Source: Solirubrobacteraceae bacterium (GTDB taxonomy: Bacteria > Actinomycetota > Thermoleophilia > Solirubrobacterales > Solirubrobacteraceae). Taken from it: a DNA stretch of 64,000 bases. Shown here in pieces: positions 61,052 through 64,000 of this stretch. Below the pieces are notes generated by a model. The model had not been told where the DNA came from and did no database searches. It saw only the letters and a program-made list of their open reading frames with translations. Positions within the stretch are counted from its first letter, which is position 1. Each line of letters opens with the position of its first letter. The DNA lies in contig JAJCYD010000033.1 in the NCBI GenBank assembly GCA_029263125.1, positions 62,001 through 126,000 of the forward strand. Direction: 5' to 3'. The translations under genes and the position numbers were made by a program.

Positions 61052-61357
61052 CTAGCGGACAATCCACCTCACCACCCGGGCGCCCACGAAGCCGGCCGCG
61101 AGCATCAACGGCACGCGCAGAGCGGGGTCGAGCGCTTCGAACTTCTCCTTGGCCTCGCCCACCATCGCGCTGACATCCAGCTGCTTGGGGTCGATGGAGC
61201 CGATCTGCTCCATAACCTCGTTCGGATCGAGCGAGCCGAGTTGGCCGACGAGGCCACCGACACGCTCCCCGATCTCGTTGACGGGCACGCCAAACGATCC
61301 GAGCTTCTCGATCGCCTGCTCAATGGGGTCCTGCGTCACCGATCGTCCTGAAGACAC
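61052..61357 (-). CDS. Hypothetical tail-anchored protein
   Basis: 101 residues from ATG 61357. Helical and acidic, with internal repeats around GQLGSLDPNEVMEQIGSIDP, ending in a C-terminal hydrophobic segment (RVPLMLAAGFVGARVVRWIV). The layout suggests a tail-anchored membrane protein. No family recognised. The 260 bp upstream (61358-61616) contain no gene. Confidence 0.62.
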   Translation of the reverse strand: MSSGRSVTQDPIEQAIEKLGSFGVPVNEIGERVGGLVGQLGSLDPNEVMEQIGSIDPKQLDVSAMVGEAKEKFEALDPALRVPLMLAAGFVGARVVRWIVR

Positions 61358-61616
61358 GCGGAGTCAACCCTCCTTTTCCCGGTCCGACACAGCAGCAATT
61401 TCGACGTGTTCGTTGGTACCACGGCAACGAGCGCGGGCACAAGGTGATCTGAGCACCTAGCTGGCGGGACACCAGCGCCCCCCAGACCGCGCATTGGCGG
61501 CCCTCCACAACGTGATTCCTACATCTAGCGCGGAGCGTGCGGGAGTGGTACGACTCCTCCTGCTGTGAAAACCCTGCTGTCGTGCCGTACCTAGAACGGG
61601 GGCTTGAAGACCAGAC

Positions 61617-61895
61617 ATGTGCTTGGCGATCCCAGGTCAGATCCTCGAAGTTGTCGATGAGACGAACCGCCTCGCGAAGGTCGACGTTGCCGGCGTTCAA
61701 CGCAACGTCAACATCGGCCTGCTCGATGAGGACGGCGAAAGCGCCGGACCCGGGGACTGGGTCCTCATCCACGTCGGTTTCGCAATGTCCAAGATCGACG
61801 AGGGCGAAGCGCTGGAGACGCGTCGAATGCTCGAGAGCATGGGCGCGGACTACGAGCAGGAGCTCGAAGACCTCAAGGCGAGCATCATCGAATGA
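61617..61895 (+). CDS. hypC: HypC, second copy
   Basis: 92 residues. MCLAIPGQILEVVDETNRLA with Cys2, VDVAGVQRNVNIGLLDEDGE and GDWVLIHVGFAMSKIDEGEA. It is nearly collinear with the copy at 15389, including the C-terminal helix (LEDLKASIIE versus LEELRASTIE), so it is a true paralogue. First gene of the hyp block. Confidence 0.95.
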   Translation: MCLAIPGQILEVVDETNRLAKVDVAGVQRNVNIGLLDEDGESAGPGDWVLIHVGFAMSKIDEGEALETRRMLESMGADYEQELEDLKASIIE

Positions 61896-62164
61896 CGCGC
61901 CTGGTCGCCAACGCCGCGGCTGCCTTCGCTCCGACCGCACCGGTCTGCGATCACACGACCGGTTGCATCACCTGCGGCGACGTCGCGATCCCGATGAACA
62001 TCGTGCGCATGGACGAGGAGCGCGGTCTCGCGCTCTGCGCGGACGACGACGGGAACTCGGAAACGGTAGAAACCGACTTAGTCGCCCCGGTGGCGCCGGG
62101 GGATAGGCTCCTGGTACACGCCGGCACGGCGATCGCACGGCTCACCGAGGAGGGCCCCGCATGA
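61892..62164 (+). CDS. HypC/HupF-like protein with an internal Cys motif
   Basis: 90 residues, ATGA overlap with hypC. A leader of about 20 residues precedes TTGCITCGDVAIPMNIVRMD and a HypC-like end VAPVAPGDRLLVHAGTAIAR. The catalytic Cys2 of HypC is absent; instead C-I-T-C lies in the chain. Actinobacterial hyp operons often carry such HupF-type partners. It may bind the HypC-HypD complex or a metal. Confidence 0.8.
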   Translation: MTRLVANAAAAFAPTAPVCDHTTGCITCGDVAIPMNIVRMDEERGLALCADDDGNSETVETDLVAPVAPGDRLLVHAGTAIARLTEEGPA

Positions 62165-63276
62165 AGCACGTAGACGAATTCCGCGACCCTGCTCTTGGTC
62201 AGGCGCTGGCCGGCGAGATCCTAGGTCTCGTCGAACCCGGCCGCCACTACAAGTTCATGGAGGTCTGCGGCGGGCACACGCACTCGATCTACAAGTTCGG
62301 GATCGATGACCTGCTTCCCGCCAACGTCGAGCTCGTACACGGGCCCGGCTGCCCCGTCTGCGTCATCCCGATGGGACGCGTCGACGACGCGATCGCCTTG
62401 GCGCACGAGGACAACGTGATCTTCACGTGCTTCGGGGACATGCTGCGCGTCCCGGGCTCCGACGGCACGCTGCTGGACGCCAAGGCCGAAGGTGCCGACA
62501 TCCGCATGGTCTACTCGCCGCTGGACGCCCTGCGCATCGCCAAGGCCAATCCCGAACGCGACGTCATCTTCATGGCGATCGGCTTCGAGACCACCGCGCC
62601 GTCGACCGCACTGACGCTCAAGCGCGCCAAGACCGAGGGCGTCACGAACTTCTTCTGCATGTGCAACCACGTCACGATCGTGCCGCCGCTGCGCGCGCTG
62701 CTGGACTCGCCGGACCTGCGCTTGGACGGCTTCATCGGCCCGGGCCATGTGTCGACGGTCGTCGGCGTCCGCCCGTTCGAGTTCATCCCGGCCGAGTACG
62801 GCAAGCCGATCTCCGTCGCCGGCTTCGAGCCGCTGGACGTGCTGCACGCGATCCACATGATCCTCACCCAGCTGAAGGAGGGTCGCTGCGAGGTCGAGAA
62901 CCAGTACGCCCGCGTGGTCCCCTACGAGGGCAACCCGCGCGCGCTGAAGGTCATGTCCGAGGTCTTCGAGCTGCGCCCGCACTTCGAGTGGCGGGGCATG
63001 GGATTCATCTCCCAGAGCGGCCTGAAGCTGTCCAAGGCCTACGCCGACCTCGACGCCGAGATCCGTTACTCGGTTCCCGGCGTGCGCGTCGCCGATCCCA
63101 AGGCCTGCCAGTGCGGCGAGGTGCTCAAGGGCGTCATCAAGCCCTGGGAGTGCAAGGTCTTCGGCTCCGGCTGCACGCCCGAGCGCCCGATCGGCACCTG
63201 CATGGTGTCCAGCGAGGGCGCCTGCGCCGCGTACTACAACTACGGGCGCTTTGCCCGCGAGCGCGAGGTCGTCTAA
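62161..63276 (+). CDS. hypD: HypD, Fe(CN)2CO assembly scaffold
   Basis: 371 residues, ATGA overlap. CGGHTHSIYKFGIDDLLPAN, HGPGCPVCVIPMG, IGFETTAPSTAL and FIGPGHVSTVVG are intact. The C-terminal 4Fe-4S motif is in CQCGEVLKGVIKPWECKVFG and GSGCTPERPIGTCMVSSEGA. HypD holds iron while cyanide and CO are added, then passes it via HypC to the large subunit. Confidence 0.97.
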   Translation: MKHVDEFRDPALGQALAGEILGLVEPGRHYKFMEVCGGHTHSIYKFGIDDLLPANVELVHGPGCPVCVIPMGRVDDAIALAHEDNVIFTCFGDMLRVPGSDGTLLDAKAEGADIRMVYSPLDALRIAKANPERDVIFMAIGFETTAPSTALTLKRAKTEGVTNFFCMCNHVTIVPPLRALLDSPDLRLDGFIGPGHVSTVVGVRPFEFIPAEYGKPISVAGFEPLDVLHAIHMILTQLKEGRCEVENQYARVVPYEGNPRALKVMSEVFELRPHFEWRGMGFISQSGLKLSKAYADLDAEIRYSVPGVRVADPKACQCGEVLKGVIKPWECKVFGSGCTPERPIGTCMVSSEGACAAYYNYGRFAREREVV

Positions 63277-64000
63277 GTGCCGTCGGAGGTCTCAGAGCGC
63301 GAGCAGAAGGTGCTCAACATCATCGAGACCGCGCGCGCCAAGCGCCAGAAGTTCCGCGACACGCAGATCACGATGGCCCATGGTGCCGGCGGCAAGGCGA
63401 CCCAGGGCCTGATCGAGGGCCTGCTGGTCCCGGCGTTCGCCAACGACACGCTCGAGGCGATGGCCGACGCGGGCACCGTCTCGGTCCTGGGTGGCCAGGT
63501 GGCGATGACGACCGACAGCTTCGTCGTCAACCCGATCGACTTTCCCGGCGGCACGATCGGCGAGCTCGCCGTCAACGGCACCGTCAACGACCTCGCGATG
63601 GCCGGAGCACAGCCGCTCGCGCTGACGCTCTCGCTGATCCTCGAGGAGGGTCTGCCGTCCGAGACGCTCAAGTACCAGGTAGCCGCGATCGCCGCAGCCG
63701 CCCAGTCGGCCGGTGTGCCGATCGTCGCCGGTGACACGAAGGTCGTCGAGCGCGGCCAGTGCGACGAGATGTACATCTGCACCACGGGGCTCGGACTGAT
63801 CGACGACCGGGCGAGCCTGTCCCCCGCGGGCCTGAGCCCCGGCGACAAGATCCTCGTGTCCGGGAAGATCGGCGATCACGGCACCGCGATCATGCTCGCG
63901 CGCGGCGAGTTCGAGCTCGACGCCGACATCCGCTCCGACACCCAATGCCTTTGGCCGATGGTCGACAAGCTGCTGCAGGAGGTCGGTCCGTCGCTGCGCT
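63277..64000 (+). CDS. hypE: HypE, thiocyanate-forming maturation protein, 3' end cut by window
   Basis: From GTG 63277, one base after hypD, running off the right edge (241 residues visible). An N-terminal extension of about 30 residues precedes ITMAHGAGGKATQGLIEGLL. TDSFVVNPIDFPGGTIGELA, VNGTVNDLAMAGAQPLAL and PIVAGDTKVVERGQCDEMYI are HypE ATP-binding and dimer motifs. The C-terminal PRIC end lies outside. It makes the cyanide ligands with HypF, which is not in the window. Confidence 0.95.
   Translation, partial: MPSEVSEREQKVLNIIETARAKRQKFRDTQITMAHGAGGKATQGLIEGLLVPAFANDTLEAMADAGTVSVLGGQVAMTTDSFVVNPIDFPGGTIGELAVNGTVNDLAMAGAQPLALTLSLILEEGLPSETLKYQVAAIAAAAQSAGVPIVAGDTKVVERGQCDEMYICTTGLGLIDDRASLSPAGLSPGDKILVSGKIGDHGTAIMLARGEFELDADIRSDTQCLWPMVDKLLQEVGPSLR

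Overview
This is a GC-rich window with very dense gene packing: ATGA/GTGA start-stop overlaps, many GTG/TTG starts and several candidate leaderless or short-leader genes. Gene content points to an aerobic actinobacterium. A deep-branching lineage such as Thermoleophilia/Solirubrobacterales is my inference from the combination of genes, not something the sequence proves. The unifying theme is oxidation of trace gases (H2 and CO), with the metal-centre assembly that requires.

Layout. 1-6.4 kb: a luciferase-like oxidoreductase end, a MerR regulator with a tiny Cys-rich protein, then a mainly minus-strand block with an FmdE-like protein, a CobW-type GTPase, a PadR regulator and a pair of CooC/MinD-type ATPases. 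6.5-15.7 kb: a [NiFe]-hydrogenase operon (small and large subunit, a degenerate and a normal maturation protease, a NifU-Rieske fusion, a MoxR ATPase and a vWA protein), then five tiny single-TM membrane proteins (cassette A) and hypC. 15.8-28.9 kb: a second PadR, three secreted or surface proteins, an ABC solute-binding protein, and an operon made of a two-AAA FtsH protease, a second CooC-type pair and a cupredoxin-like lipoprotein. 29-30.4 kb: gene debris between a tRNA 3' fragment and an intact tRNA-Ala(TGC). 30.4-40.7 kb: two acyl-CoA dehydrogenases and a carotenoid cluster (crtI, crtB, cruF, second crtI-like, crtA-like, GT2 glycosyltransferase, plsY).

41.0-45.4 kb holds the most novel-looking locus. 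Three single-TM proteins with long, strict seven-residue repeats are followed by five small membrane proteins (cassette B) that match cassette A gene for gene in order, size and TM layout. The eight-gene operon ends at a clean intrinsic terminator. 46-60.4 kb: Mo-cofactor genes (moaA, moaC, mocA) and a form I aerobic CO dehydrogenase cluster (coxMSL with the AYRCSFR signature, XdhC-YHS-YHS, coxD, coxE, coxG, split XdhC genes) under a divergent LysR gene. 60.5-64 kb: two small proteins, then hypC, a HypC/HupF-like gene, hypD and the start of hypE.

How it fits together. HypC/D/E, the maturation proteases and the CooC-type ATPases would build the [NiFe] site. MoaA/MoaC/MocA, XdhC and CoxD/CoxE would build the Mo-Cu site. 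The duplicated small-membrane-protein cassettes plausibly form a membrane platform, one linked to the hydrogenase and one to the coiled-coil proteins; that role is inference. A related 'TAGGTGTG...CATAGTGC' motif lies upstream of several of these transcription units and may mark a shared regulon.
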